DNA from: Aliibacillus thermotolerans
Lineage (GTDB): Bacteria > Bacillota > Bacilli > Bacillales > Marinococcaceae
Reading direction: 5' to 3'
Length of the DNA stretch: 64,000 nucleotides
Assembly: GCF_027853235.1 (NCBI RefSeq)
Contig: NZ_WKJG01000094.1
Coordinates: 41,063-105,062, forward strand
Shown: positions 42,831-51,373 of the stretch, piece after piece
Numbering within the stretch: position 1 is the stretch's first letter
How the letters are laid out: each line of letters starts with the position of its first letter
Program-made: the position numbers and the translations under genes
The notes under the pieces: generated by a model
Told to the model about the DNA's origin: nothing
The model's input: the letters and a program-made list of their open reading frames with translations, nothing else
The model's database searches: none

Positions 42831-43679
42831 ATGTCAAAGATTGCGATTGTAACGGACAGCACCGCTTATATACCGGATGAAGTGAGAAAACAGCATCATA
42901 TTCACATTATTCCACTGCAAGTCATCATCCAAGAAAAAGCTTATCAAGAGGAAGTTGATTTAACGACTGCTGACTTTTATCGTTACATGCAGTCTTCGGA
43001 AGTCTTACCGACTACGTCTCAACCATCCGTCGGAGCATTTATGGAATTATTTGAACAGCTCTCGAAAAATTATGAAGAAATTATTTCGATTCATCTATCC
43101 AGTGCGATAAGCGGAACGTATCAAACAGCAGTCACTGCTAGTCAATCCGTCGATGACGTGGTTGTTCATGCCGTGGACTCCGAAATTAGCTGTGCGCCAC
43201 AAGGATATTATTCCATCGAAGCAGCAAAAATGGCCGCCAGTGGTAACAGTGCCTCGGAGATTCTTCAACGGATCGAACAATTGAAACAAGAAACCCGTGC
43301 TTACTTTGTTGTCGATAATTTGCGCCATTTGGAACGGGGGGGACGTTTAAGTGGCGCGCAAGCCCTTGTAGGAAGTCTTCTGCAAATCAAACCAATTCTT
43401 CATTTTGAAGATAAGAAGATTGTTCCGTTTGAAAAAGTAAGAACAGCAAAAAAAGCATTGCAACGAGTATTATCAATGTTTGAAGAAGATGCCAAGACAA
43501 AAGAAAATATACGAGCGACTGTCATCCATGCCAATCGACGAGAAAAAGCAGAAGCAATTAAAAATGAATTACAGGCGAAATATCCTCATATTGATTTAGA
43601 CATGAGCTATTTCGGTCCTGTGATTGGTACCCATTTAGGCGAAGGAAGTTTAGGCCTTTCTTGGTGTGTCTTGGACTAA
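42831..43679 (+). CDS. degV: DegV family fatty-acid-binding protein
   Basis: A 282-residue EDD-fold protein that binds fatty acids (FakB-like). Signatures: IAIVTDSTAYIPDEV at the N-terminus, TTSQPSVGAFMELFEQL, IHLSSAISGTYQTA and HLERGGRLSG. The C-terminus GPVIGTHLGEGSLGLSW is canonical. Its place after degU is as in B. subtilis (yviA). AAGAAAGGAAT precedes the start. No fakA gene is nearby. Confidence 0.93.
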   Translation: MSKIAIVTDSTAYIPDEVRKQHHIHIIPLQVIIQEKAYQEEVDLTTADFYRYMQSSEVLPTTSQPSVGAFMELFEQLSKNYEEIISIHLSSAISGTYQTAVTASQSVDDVVVHAVDSEISCAPQGYYSIEAAKMAASGNSASEILQRIEQLKQETRAYFVVDNLRHLERGGRLSGAQALVGSLLQIKPILHFEDKKIVPFEKVRTAKKALQRVLSMFEEDAKTKENIRATVIHANRREKAEAIKNELQAKYPHIDLDMSYFGPVIGTHLGEGSLGLSWCVLD

Positions 43680-43709
43680 AAACTACATAGCCGATAGGAG
43701 GAATATTTG

Positions 43710-45245
43710 ATGTTTTCCTATTTTCACTTCTTATCGGGAAAAAGGAAGAAAACAGACCTACCTCCGCATGCGCAACGGGCACAAGTCGCGCGAGAGGTAG
43801 GGCCTCTTTCTTTCGATGCATTCCCTTCCTATTTCCCTTCACAACTTATTCACTCCTCTTCTTATTCTTCCGAGCTTTATTCCCAACTGAAAGAAAAATT
43901 GTATGGTAAAGAGCTATTATTAGAAGAACTCCAAGTAACAAAAGAAGAAATGGCCCCTTTTTTAAAAGCAGGACTGATCACTGCCCGAATTGGCATACAG
44001 CCACGTAAAAAAGGGTATATTTGTCTACGCTGCGGCACAGATGACTTGTCTCTTTTTGGCAGCTATCCATGTGCTCGCTGTCAACAAACGTGTATCTATT
44101 GTCGGAACTGCATCCAAATGGGAAAAATCTCCACTTGTACATTGTTGTTTCGGTCTCATTTTCCGGAAGAAACGTCATTTGAGACATATCCTCAAAGTGA
44201 AAACGACATTCTTCAGTGGGATGGGCAGTTGTCTCTTGGACAGCAAAAAGCTTCCGATAAAATTGTGGAAGCAATTGAAAAGAGACGTGAGTTGTTAGTT
44301 TGGGCTGTTTGTGGTGCTGGCAAAACGGAAGTGTTGTTTCACGGCATGGCTCACGCTTTAAAAAAACAATTCAGAGTGCTGCTCGCCACACCTCGCACGG
44401 ACGTCGTATTGGAATTGTTACCTCGGCTTCGAAAGGTCTTTCCTCTTACAGTTATTAGTGGTTTATACAGCGCTAGCACCGAAAAACACCTTCCCGCTTC
44501 TATTGTCGTTGCAACCACTCATCAAGTGATGCGATTTGTGGACGCATTTGACGTCGTTATCATTGATGAAGTGGACGCGTTTCCCTACTCTCTCGATTCT
44601 TCTCTCAAATACGCAGTAGCAAAAGCGGGAAAACGTGAGAGCGCAACGATTTATTTAACTGCCACCCCGGATCCAACTCTCACTTCCCGAGTGCAACAGA
44701 AAACCCTTCCAGCAGTGAAAATTCCCCGTAGATTTCACGGCCATCCTCTTCCTGTTCCAAAGCTTTCATGGTGTGGAAATTGGGAAAGAAAATTGAAACA
44801 GAAAGAAGTGCCAAAGCAAGTGTGGGAATGGTGCCGAGTCCGAATAGAAAGCGGGACGCCTGTGTTTTTGTTTGTTCCTTCTGTGACGTCGTTACAACAA
44901 GTCACCGATATTCTAAAAAAACTGCATCCGAACATAGAAGGAGTACATAGTGCGGATGAAGAGCGATTAACAAAAGTGAGTGCCTTTCGGGAAGGAACGA
45001 TCCCCATTCTTGTCACAACAACCATTTTAGAACGGGGAGTAACGGTTCCGCGGGTAGATGTGGCTGTGATCGGGGCTGAACAAGACATTTTTACAGAAAG
45101 TGCCCTTGTGCAAATCGCAGGTCGCGCTGGTCGTAGCCACAATCATCCAACCGGTGATGTTGTTTACTTTCATTACGGTGTTACAGCGGAAATGAATAAA
45201 GCCATTACCCATATTAAAAAGATGAACAACACCCCAATAAGGTAG
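43710..45245 (+). CDS. comFA: Competence DNA helicase ComFA
   Basis: A 511-residue DEAD-box-like ATPase that helps pull single-stranded DNA into the cell during transformation. ATG 43710 follows TAGGAGG. A four-cysteine zinc site precedes the helicase core (CLRCGTDDLSLFGSYPC, CQQTCIYCRNC, near residues 105-140). Motifs: VWAVCGAGKTEVLFHG (Walker A), VVIIDEVDAFPYS (DEAD equivalent DEVD), YLTATPDP and QIAGRAGRS. comFC follows 16 bp downstream; comFB is missing between them. Confidence 0.94.
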   Translation: MFSYFHFLSGKRKKTDLPPHAQRAQVAREVGPLSFDAFPSYFPSQLIHSSSYSSELYSQLKEKLYGKELLLEELQVTKEEMAPFLKAGLITARIGIQPRKKGYICLRCGTDDLSLFGSYPCARCQQTCIYCRNCIQMGKISTCTLLFRSHFPEETSFETYPQSENDILQWDGQLSLGQQKASDKIVEAIEKRRELLVWAVCGAGKTEVLFHGMAHALKKQFRVLLATPRTDVVLELLPRLRKVFPLTVISGLYSASTEKHLPASIVVATTHQVMRFVDAFDVVIIDEVDAFPYSLDSSLKYAVAKAGKRESATIYLTATPDPTLTSRVQQKTLPAVKIPRRFHGHPLPVPKLSWCGNWERKLKQKEVPKQVWEWCRVRIESGTPVFLFVPSVTSLQQVTDILKKLHPNIEGVHSADEERLTKVSAFREGTIPILVTTTILERGVTVPRVDVAVIGAEQDIFTESALVQIAGRAGRSHNHPTGDVVYFHYGVTAEMNKAITHIKKMNNTPIR

Positions 45246-45261
45246 AAAAGAGGTGGATCAT

Positions 45262-46065
45262 TTGTTACGCGGAAGTTTACGCAATGAAATGAAACATTGC
45301 CTCTACTGTTTAGCGCCGTTACCTGAACATTTTCAATGGAAAAATGTATTTTTATCCGAGACTACGCTTCTTTGTGAAACTTGTCGCAACATGTTTACGC
45401 CCTTGCCAAAAAATGTTTGTCCCAAGTGTAGTAAGCCATTACAAAAAGGAGAAGAAACCCAGTGTCATGACTGCATCCGTTGGGAAAAAAGCACGCATTG
45501 GAAAGGGATTCTTGAACACAATACATCTTTTTACGTGTACAATGATGATATAAAAGACTTTGTTGCACGTTGGAAATACCGTGGAGATGCCGCTTTAGCC
45601 CTTGTGTTTAAAGAAAAACTCCGTCGATTGTATCTGCAAAATTATGTGGATTACTATCCGGTTCCGATTCCATTAAGTAAAGAACGGTTCACGGAAAGAG
45701 GTTTCAATCAATCAGCCTTACTAGCATCATTTCTAGCCACACCATATACTATCTTTGAAAAACTCCAATGGATGAGAACGCACCGAACGTATCGAAAGCT
45801 CAAGGAGATTGCTCCCCAACCGGTTCTCCATGCCCTAAGACGAAACATAGATGAGAAAAAACAGAGTAAAAAATCCCGATACGAACGACTAACTTTCACG
45901 AAAAATCCATTTGTCTCGGTCTCAAGTCACGAAGTTTCCGTGAAGGGTAAAAAAATTCTTCTCATTGACGATATTTATACTACAGGGATGACATTGAGAA
46001 AAGCAGCATATCGATTAAAAGAAGAAGAGGCAGCGTCGGTGCGGTCTATCACGCTGTTTCGATAG
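45262..46065 (+). CDS. comFC: Competence protein ComFC, phosphoribosyltransferase-like
   Basis: A 267-residue protein. The TTG at 45262 is preferred because AGAGGTGG lies 5 nt upstream; an in-frame GTG at 45253 is possible. An N-terminal zinc-ribbon with CxxC pairs (CLYCLAPL, CETC, CPKCSKPL, CHDC) is followed by the double-zinc/PRTase domain with ERGFNQSALLASFL and PRPP loop ILLIDDIYTTGMTLRKAA. It acts with ComFA in DNA uptake. The gene is followed by the flagellar yvyF gene, as in B. subtilis. Confidence 0.93.
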   Translation: MLRGSLRNEMKHCLYCLAPLPEHFQWKNVFLSETTLLCETCRNMFTPLPKNVCPKCSKPLQKGEETQCHDCIRWEKSTHWKGILEHNTSFYVYNDDIKDFVARWKYRGDAALALVFKEKLRRLYLQNYVDYYPVPIPLSKERFTERGFNQSALLASFLATPYTIFEKLQWMRTHRTYRKLKEIAPQPVLHALRRNIDEKKQSKKSRYERLTFTKNPFVSVSSHEVSVKGKKILLIDDIYTTGMTLRKAAYRLKEEEAASVRSITLFR

Positions 46066-46092
46066 AGGATAAAAAGGAAGAGGAGGAGGAAA

Positions 46093-46521
46093 ATGGGGAA
46101 TTTAGCAAACTGTCCGCGCTGCGGTAATTTGTTTGTCAAATCATTACGCCCAATTTGTCAAGATTGCCATAACGAAGTAGAAGAAATGTTCCAGAAAGTG
46201 TATACATTCATTAGAGAACGTAAAAACCGGCAAGCGACGATGGCACAAGTGGTAGAAGCTACCGGAGTACCCGCTGAGGAAATTACTCGTTTCATTAAAG
46301 AAGGTCGCTTACACCTCCGCCATCTTCCGAATATGGAATATCCGTGTGAATCGTGCGGGAAAGGAATTCGCGAAGGTCGCCTGTGCACGTCTTGTCAAAA
46401 AAGGATTGAAAAAGAACTAGCAGCATATGAAAAAGAGAAAGAAACACAAAAAAAAGATCAGAATCGTTATCAAACGTATCATTCCTTAGACAACCGGTTG
46501 AAAAAAGAGGAAAATCAATGA
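46093..46521 (+). CDS. yvyF: Flagellar operon protein YvyF (TIGR03826 type)
   Basis: A 142-residue cytosolic protein. An N-terminal zinc-ribbon-like motif (CPRCGNLFVK, CQDCHNEVEE) is followed by a helix-turn-helix-like region (TMAQVVEATGVPAEEITRFIKEGRL-like, residues 50-75) and a second Cys cluster (CESCGKGIREGRLCTSCQKRIEKE). The tail is charged and helical. It lies at the head of the flgM operon. The family is associated with flagellar gene control, but its exact role is unproven. Confidence 0.92.
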   Translation: MGNLANCPRCGNLFVKSLRPICQDCHNEVEEMFQKVYTFIRERKNRQATMAQVVEATGVPAEEITRFIKEGRLHLRHLPNMEYPCESCGKGIREGRLCTSCQKRIEKELAAYEKEKETQKKDQNRYQTYHSLDNRLKKEENQ

Positions 46522-46540
46522 AGGAAAGTAGGTGAATTAC

Positions 46541-46804
46541 GTGAAAATTAATCCGCTTGGTCCAACGAATCCGTATCATAGAAATCAATCTATTCAACGT
46601 CCGGAGAAAGAGAACCACTCGCGTAACGAAAGAGACAAAGTGGAAATTTCAAAAGAAGCGCAACACATGCAACAAGGACCGGATATTCGCGCATGGCGAG
46701 AGGAAAAAGTGGAAGCAGTGAAACGGAAAGTAGAGTCAGGGTCGTATGAAGTGAATCCAAAAGAAGTTGCCCGACGCTTTTATGAATTTTGGACGGGTAA
46801 ATAA
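46541..46804 (+). CDS. flgM: Anti-sigma-D factor FlgM
   Basis: An 87-residue protein that holds SigD inactive until the flagellar hook-basal body is complete. GTG 46541 is chosen because AGGTG lies 6 nt upstream. The family pattern is clear: MKINPLGPTNPYHRN, a disordered polar middle (DKVEISKEAQHMQ), then the sigma-binding C-terminal helices ending with VKRKVESGSYEVNPKEVARRF. flgN follows 23 bp later. Confidence 0.93.
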   Translation: MKINPLGPTNPYHRNQSIQRPEKENHSRNERDKVEISKEAQHMQQGPDIRAWREEKVEAVKRKVESGSYEVNPKEVARRFYEFWTGK

Positions 46805-46827
46805 CAAATTAGAAAGCGGGGTACACA

Positions 46828-47316
46828 ATGAAAGCCATTTTAGAATTAATGGCATTATTAATTAAACAACATCAAGAATTACTTCAACTCTCATCGCAAA
46901 AAACAGAATGGATAAAGACGAACAACATGGAAGAGTTAACGCGTCTTTTAAAAGAAGAAAGTAAAAAAATTCGTGAAATCGAGCAAACGGAGACGAAACG
47001 CCAACAAGCAGTGGCGAATTACTTAAAGGAACAAGGTGAGAATAAAGAAGAAGCGACGATTACGGAGTTGCTGGAGTACGTACCTGAAAAATATCATGAA
47101 CCGTTCCGTACATTACAACAAAGATTATTGGAAGAGATGACGGCATTACGGAAAAAAGAATCGCTGAACCGTGCACTTATTGAGGAATCACTTCAGTTTG
47201 TGCATTTTACTTTAGATATGATTCAACCGGACCCAGAAGCAATCAGATATCAACATCCGTCCAAGGAAACGACGGAAACGAACGACAATTTCTCTATATT
47301 TGATTCAAAAGCCTAA
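46828..47316 (+). CDS. flgN: Flagellar hook-filament junction chaperone FlgN
   Basis: A 162-residue cytosolic helical protein corresponding to B. subtilis YvyG. It is expected to chaperone FlgK and FlgL, which are encoded directly downstream. Predicted coiled coil throughout residues 3-135 (LLKEESKKIREIEQTETKRQ, ALNRTLIEESLQFV-like end). AAAGCGGGG precedes the ATG. Sequence conservation in this family is low; the assignment rests on length, helicity and invariant position. Confidence 0.88.
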   Translation: MKAILELMALLIKQHQELLQLSSQKTEWIKTNNMEELTRLLKEESKKIREIEQTETKRQQAVANYLKEQGENKEEATITELLEYVPEKYHEPFRTLQQRLLEEMTALRKKESLNRALIEESLQFVHFTLDMIQPDPEAIRYQHPSKETTETNDNFSIFDSKA

Positions 47317-47339
47317 AAGAACACACAGGGGGATTAATG

Positions 47340-48956
47340 ATGTATTCAACATTTCACGGGTTAGAAACGGCACGCCGGGCGCTAGTTGCCCAACAAACAG
47401 CACTTCATACAACCGGTCACAACATTGCCAATGCGAACCGGGAAGGTTACACGAGACAGCGAGTGAATTTTACAAATACAGAACCATTTCCAAACGTCGC
47501 AAGAAACGCACCGCGCGTACCTGGACAAATCGGAACCGGTGTGAAAGCCGACTTTATCCAACGCATGCGCGATCGTTATTTAGACATTCAATATCGCGGA
47601 GAAAACGCGCAATCAAGTTACTGGGATGCGCGTTACGGGGTGTTGGAGCGTATTGAGGACTTACTCAATGAACCATCGGAAACAAATCTCTCCAGCACAA
47701 TGGACCAGTTTTGGCAGTCTCTCCAAGACTTAGCTGTCCATCCGGAAGATGCGGGGGCTCGCTCGGTTGTGCGCCAACGAGGAATGGCACTGGCGGAGAC
47801 ATTTAATTATATTTCTGATTCCTTACAGGCACAAAAACGAGATTTACAAGCAGAAATAGAAGTAACGGTAAATCAAATCAATTCACTTCTTCACCAAATT
47901 AATGATATTAACAAACAAGTGGCACGGATTGAACCTCACGGATATATGCCCAATGACTTATACGACGAGCGGGACCGCCTTATTGATCAATTATCCAGCT
48001 TAATGAATATTGAAGTGGAATATGAAGAAAGTGGTGGACAAGCATTAGACGCCGCAGTAGGAAAAGCGAATATTTATTTGCTTGATGAAGAAGGTAATCG
48101 GATTACTGTTAATGGTGATTTGCTTGATGAAGAAGGTAATCGGATTACTGTTGATGGTGAGGAGTTAAAAATCATTGATGCAAATACACTTGAATACAAG
48201 GAGATGAAAATAAATTTCTATAATGACGAAGAGAATCATGATGCGTATCATGACTATGTCGCCGGAATTACATTTGGTGGAGAAAACTTTGAGGTTAGTA
48301 AACTACTCTCCTCCCCAGGAAAAATGAAAGCACTGATTGAAGCGTATGGATATGATGACGATGGAACAACGGTAGGTACGTACCCGGAATTGCTTAAGGA
48401 TTTAGATGAAATGGTTTATGAGTTTGTTAAAGCATTTAACAAGCAACACTACCAAGGTTCTGGGTTAGCCAAAGAAGGTGAGGATAATCCACCAACCAAT
48501 CGTTTATTTTTTGATTGGTCGGGGACGGTAAATCCAGATAATAAACAAAGAGCAGCGGAAAATATTACAATCCATCCACACATTGATGACTTAGACAATA
48601 TCGCTGCAGCTCCTAAGGATGGGGATGCTGGAGATGGTTCAAACGCTTTAGCACTTGCAAATATTAAAGATAAACTGATTTTTGACGGCACTGCGAGTGT
48701 ACAAAGTTTCTACCAAGGCATTATCGGGGAGTTGGCGGTGGATACGTCGGAAGCGCAGCAACAAATGTTTAATACCGATGCCCTTCGTGACAACGTTGAT
48801 TTTCGTCGCAAACAAGTGACGAGTGTTTCTTTAGACGAAGAGTTTACGAATTTAATTCAATATCAACATGCGTATAATGCGGCTGCGCGAAATATTACCG
48901 CCGTGGATGAAATGTTAGACCGAATTATTAACAATATGGGAATCGTCGGTAGATAA
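47340..48956 (+). CDS. flgK: Flagellar hook-associated protein 1, FlgK
   Basis: A 538-residue secreted junction protein between hook and filament. The second ATG of a tandem ATGATG is used (AGGGGG at proper distance). The N-terminus STFHGLETARRALVAQQTALHTTGHNIANANREGYTRQRV and the C-terminus SLDEEFTNLIQYQHAYNAAARNITAVDEMLDRIINNMG are the D0 domains that form the coiled-coil. The central surface domain contains a recent 42-bp tandem duplication (48078-48161), encoding LLDEEGNRITVNGD twice. FlgL follows 21 bp later. Confidence 0.96.
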   Translation: MYSTFHGLETARRALVAQQTALHTTGHNIANANREGYTRQRVNFTNTEPFPNVARNAPRVPGQIGTGVKADFIQRMRDRYLDIQYRGENAQSSYWDARYGVLERIEDLLNEPSETNLSSTMDQFWQSLQDLAVHPEDAGARSVVRQRGMALAETFNYISDSLQAQKRDLQAEIEVTVNQINSLLHQINDINKQVARIEPHGYMPNDLYDERDRLIDQLSSLMNIEVEYEESGGQALDAAVGKANIYLLDEEGNRITVNGDLLDEEGNRITVDGEELKIIDANTLEYKEMKINFYNDEENHDAYHDYVAGITFGGENFEVSKLLSSPGKMKALIEAYGYDDDGTTVGTYPELLKDLDEMVYEFVKAFNKQHYQGSGLAKEGEDNPPTNRLFFDWSGTVNPDNKQRAAENITIHPHIDDLDNIAAAPKDGDAGDGSNALALANIKDKLIFDGTASVQSFYQGIIGELAVDTSEAQQQMFNTDALRDNVDFRRKQVTSVSLDEEFTNLIQYQHAYNAAARNITAVDEMLDRIINNMGIVGR

Positions 48957-48977
48957 TAAATAGGGAAGGTGTTTGAG

Positions 48978-49862
48978 ATGCGTGTGACGCAAACGATGCT
49001 TGCACACAATTCACTTCGTCATTTAAACCAAAGTTACACCCGGTTAGGGGAATTGCAAGATCAATTGTCCACCGGGAAGAAAATTACTCGAGCGTCTCAA
49101 GATCCGGTTGTCGCAATGAACGGGATGCGCTACCGGACACAAGTGATGGAAGTGGAACAATTTAAGCGTAATTTAAGCGAAGTATACAACTGGATGGAAG
49201 CGACGGATTCCGCTTTAGATAAAGCGGCGCAAGTGCTTCATCGAGTGCGAGAACTCGTACAACAAGCAGCAAACGATACGTATGAAGAAAATCAACGTGA
49301 CAGCATTGCGAAAGAAGTCGGTCAACTCATTGAAGAAATGGCTACCATCGCAAACACGAAGTCAAATAATAAATATATTTTTAACGGAACCAATACGACG
49401 GAAAAGCCGGTCTCTATTGATGGAAACGGTATTACTGTCTCTGAAAACGATACGAACGTAGAAATTGAATTATTAAAAGGAGTATATATTCCGGTCAACT
49501 CTAACCCGACGAATGTGTTTACGGATAAATTATTTAATGATTTAAGAACGATTCAAAGTGCGCTTGAAAACGATGAGACAACAGGTGAGAATTTAACCGG
49601 GTATTTAGAAATTATTGACGGTCACATGAATAACGTCGTAAATGAACGTGCGGAAGTGGGTGCTCGTTACAACCGAGTGGAAATGATTCAAGCTCGGTTA
49701 GATGAACAAGAAGTTATCGCAACACGCATCATGTCTGACAATGAAGATGCGGACATGGAAGAAGTGATTATTCACTTAATGACACAAGAAAACGTTCATC
49801 GTGCCGCTCTCGGCGCAGGAGCGCGCATTATTCAGCCGACATTGCTTGACTTCTTGCGTTAA
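48978..49862 (+). CDS. flgL: Flagellar hook-associated protein 3, FlgL
   Basis: A 294-residue flagellin-like junction protein connecting FlgK and the filament. ATG 48978 is preferred over the GTG at 48969 because GGAAGGTG lies 6 nt upstream. The N-terminus MRVTQTMLAHNSLRHLNQSYTRLGELQDQLSTGKKITRASQDP and the C-terminus HRAALGAGARIIQPTLLDFLR are the typical flagellin-fold D0/D1 ends. A short variable domain lies between (about 140-200). Confidence 0.95.
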   Translation: MRVTQTMLAHNSLRHLNQSYTRLGELQDQLSTGKKITRASQDPVVAMNGMRYRTQVMEVEQFKRNLSEVYNWMEATDSALDKAAQVLHRVRELVQQAANDTYEENQRDSIAKEVGQLIEEMATIANTKSNNKYIFNGTNTTEKPVSIDGNGITVSENDTNVEIELLKGVYIPVNSNPTNVFTDKLFNDLRTIQSALENDETTGENLTGYLEIIDGHMNNVVNERAEVGARYNRVEMIQARLDEQEVIATRIMSDNEDADMEEVIIHLMTQENVHRAALGAGARIIQPTLLDFLR

Positions 49863-49887
49863 TTTTCGTAAGGGGGATGATGTGCGT

Positions 49888-50478
49888 ATGAATGTACCAA
49901 CGATACAAATAGAAACGACCCGAGCGCTTCTTGCCTGGATGGAAGAGAAACCCCCTGTTTCGATTCGGCAACCTCCAGCAGATCTACAAATACGACAATA
50001 CCATATGGACACGATTGAAATTTCCCAAGAAGCAGCGAAAGTGTATATTGACCAATCGGAAGCCTTTGAAGACGCAGGACTTAATCCGCCGTTAAAGTCC
50101 AGTCACGAATGGCTCAATGAGATGAAACAGACCGTGTTTTCATACATACAAAAGAAAATGGAAGAAGGAAAACAATTACGCGCCATTGAACTTAACGGAG
50201 GCGGTGGTAAAGTCATCGCCTCGCTGGCAAAAGAAAATGGCAAAATATTTGAGTTTGATGTCACGTTAGCTTGGATTCCGGAAAACATGTTTAAAGTGAC
50301 ATTTGATGTGGATACCGGACATCTTTCTTTTCATGCTCCACGAAAAGAACCGGATATTTCCGTGCAAAAGAACGACCCTGAAATTGTTGCTCCTCGCTGG
50401 CGTATCAATTATTATTTAGCCCAGCGAGGTAGCATCGAGTTTTCTGTCCAAGGAAACTACGTTGATCAAACGCTTTAA
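49888..50478 (+). CDS. yviE: DUF6470 family protein (YviE)
   Basis: A 196-residue cytosolic protein of unknown function, conserved between flgL and fliW in Bacillus. ATG 49888 gives the expected N-terminus MNVPTIQIETTRALL; an in-frame GTG at 49882 is nearer to the AGGGGG site and cannot be excluded. The N-terminal half contains IEISQEAAKVYIDQSEAFEDAGL and a predicted amphipathic helix (residues 75-105). The C-terminal half looks like a beta-sandwich (TLAWIPENMFKVTFDVDTGHLSF). Its role in flagellar assembly is unknown. Confidence 0.88.
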   Translation: MNVPTIQIETTRALLAWMEEKPPVSIRQPPADLQIRQYHMDTIEISQEAAKVYIDQSEAFEDAGLNPPLKSSHEWLNEMKQTVFSYIQKKMEEGKQLRAIELNGGGGKVIASLAKENGKIFEFDVTLAWIPENMFKVTFDVDTGHLSFHAPRKEPDISVQKNDPEIVAPRWRINYYLAQRGSIEFSVQGNYVDQTL

Positions 50479-50497
50479 CAAAAAAGGTGGTTTATTC

Positions 50498-50959
50498 GTG
50501 AAGTTACGAACGAAGCATTTAGGAGAAATAGAAATTCAAAAGGATGATATTTACACTTTTTTAAATGGCTTACCTGCCTTTGAACAAGAGACGGAATTTG
50601 CGTTATTGCCTTTTAGTCAAGATGAGCTCTTTTATATTTTGCAGTCGACGAAAACAGAAGAAGTTGCTTTCGTATTAACGAATCCGTTTCATTTTTTCCA
50701 TGATTATGAAGTGAGGTTAACGGATGCGTTAAAAAGCCAATTGGACATTATGAAAAAAGAGGAAGTGGCGATTTTTTCTGTCTTAACATTGCAAGAACCG
50801 TTTCGCAAAACGACGGCCAATTTGCAAGCCCCCATTATTTTGAATGTCACAAAGAAACAAGGGAAGCAATTTGTCATGAGTGATTCGGGGTATGAAACGA
50901 AGCACTACCTTTTCCCTCAAGAACCGGCCACCATCCCGGAAAAGAAAGGGGAAGGTTAA
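50498..50959 (+). CDS. fliW: Flagellar assembly factor FliW
   Basis: A 153-residue cytosolic protein that binds CsrA and relieves its repression of flagellin translation, coupling flagellin level to assembly. GTG 50498 is chosen because AAAGGTGG lies 7 nt upstream; it yields MKLRTKHLGEIEIQKDDIYTFLNGLPAFEQE. The FliW motif LPAFEQETEFALLPF and the C-terminal NLQAPIILNVTKKQGKQFV are present. csrA begins at the next base after its stop codon, so the partner pair is made together. Confidence 0.95.
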   Translation: MKLRTKHLGEIEIQKDDIYTFLNGLPAFEQETEFALLPFSQDELFYILQSTKTEEVAFVLTNPFHFFHDYEVRLTDALKSQLDIMKKEEVAIFSVLTLQEPFRKTTANLQAPIILNVTKKQGKQFVMSDSGYETKHYLFPQEPATIPEKKGEG

Positions 50960-51199
50960 ATGTTAGTGCTTACCCGAAAAACGTCAGAGTCCATTCAAAT
51001 CGGTGAAGATATTGAAGTGAAAATTTTAGCGATTGATGGCGAACAAGTGAAAATCGGAATTGACGCACCGAAGCATATCGACATTCATCGAAAAGAAGTG
51101 TATTTAAATATAAAAGAAGAGAACTATCAAGCACAAGAAACCGGCAATATGGATGTGCTGACAGAGATTCATAAACATTGGAAAAATCAACCTAAGTAG
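50960..51199 (+). CDS. csrA: RNA-binding translational regulator CsrA
   Basis: A 79-residue dimeric protein that binds GGA motifs in mRNA leaders; in B. subtilis it represses hag. The sequence [37 protein letters not shown] is canonical, including the RNA-binding Arg6 and Ile/Val47-type strands. AAGGGGAAGG in the end of fliW serves as ribosome site. The usual target gene hag is not next to it in this genome. Confidence 0.96.
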   Translation: MLVLTRKTSESIQIGEDIEVKILAIDGEQVKIGIDAPKHIDIHRKEVYLNIKEENYQAQETGNMDVLTEIHKHWKNQPK

Positions 51200-51207
51200 G
51201 CAGAAAG

Positions 51208-51240
51208 TTGTTGATAGAAAAAATATCAACAGCTTTTTTC
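51208..51240 (+). terminator. Terminator after csrA
   Basis: Ten-base stem (51208-51217, 51224-51233; one mismatch) followed by T6. It separates the yvyF-csrA operon from the LuxR-type gene. Confidence 0.85.
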
Positions 51241-51373
51241 TTTGTTCCTATTTTTGACCGGGGTATTTTGTCGGGTGACGTGGAAGCTACAAGGACTCTT
51301 GTTCCTTGCGATTTGCTTTGAGGAAGAATAAAATGAATAAGGTAATATTATTTTTAGAGCAGGAAGGGATAGT

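Noticed and set aside
43678..43698. SigD promoter before comFA
   Set aside because: TAAA and GCCGATAG are present, but only 9 bp separate them, far from the 14-16 bp required.
43978..44298. Open frames overlapping comFA on both strands
   Set aside because: They lie within the conserved zinc and Walker regions of comFA and have no independent signals.
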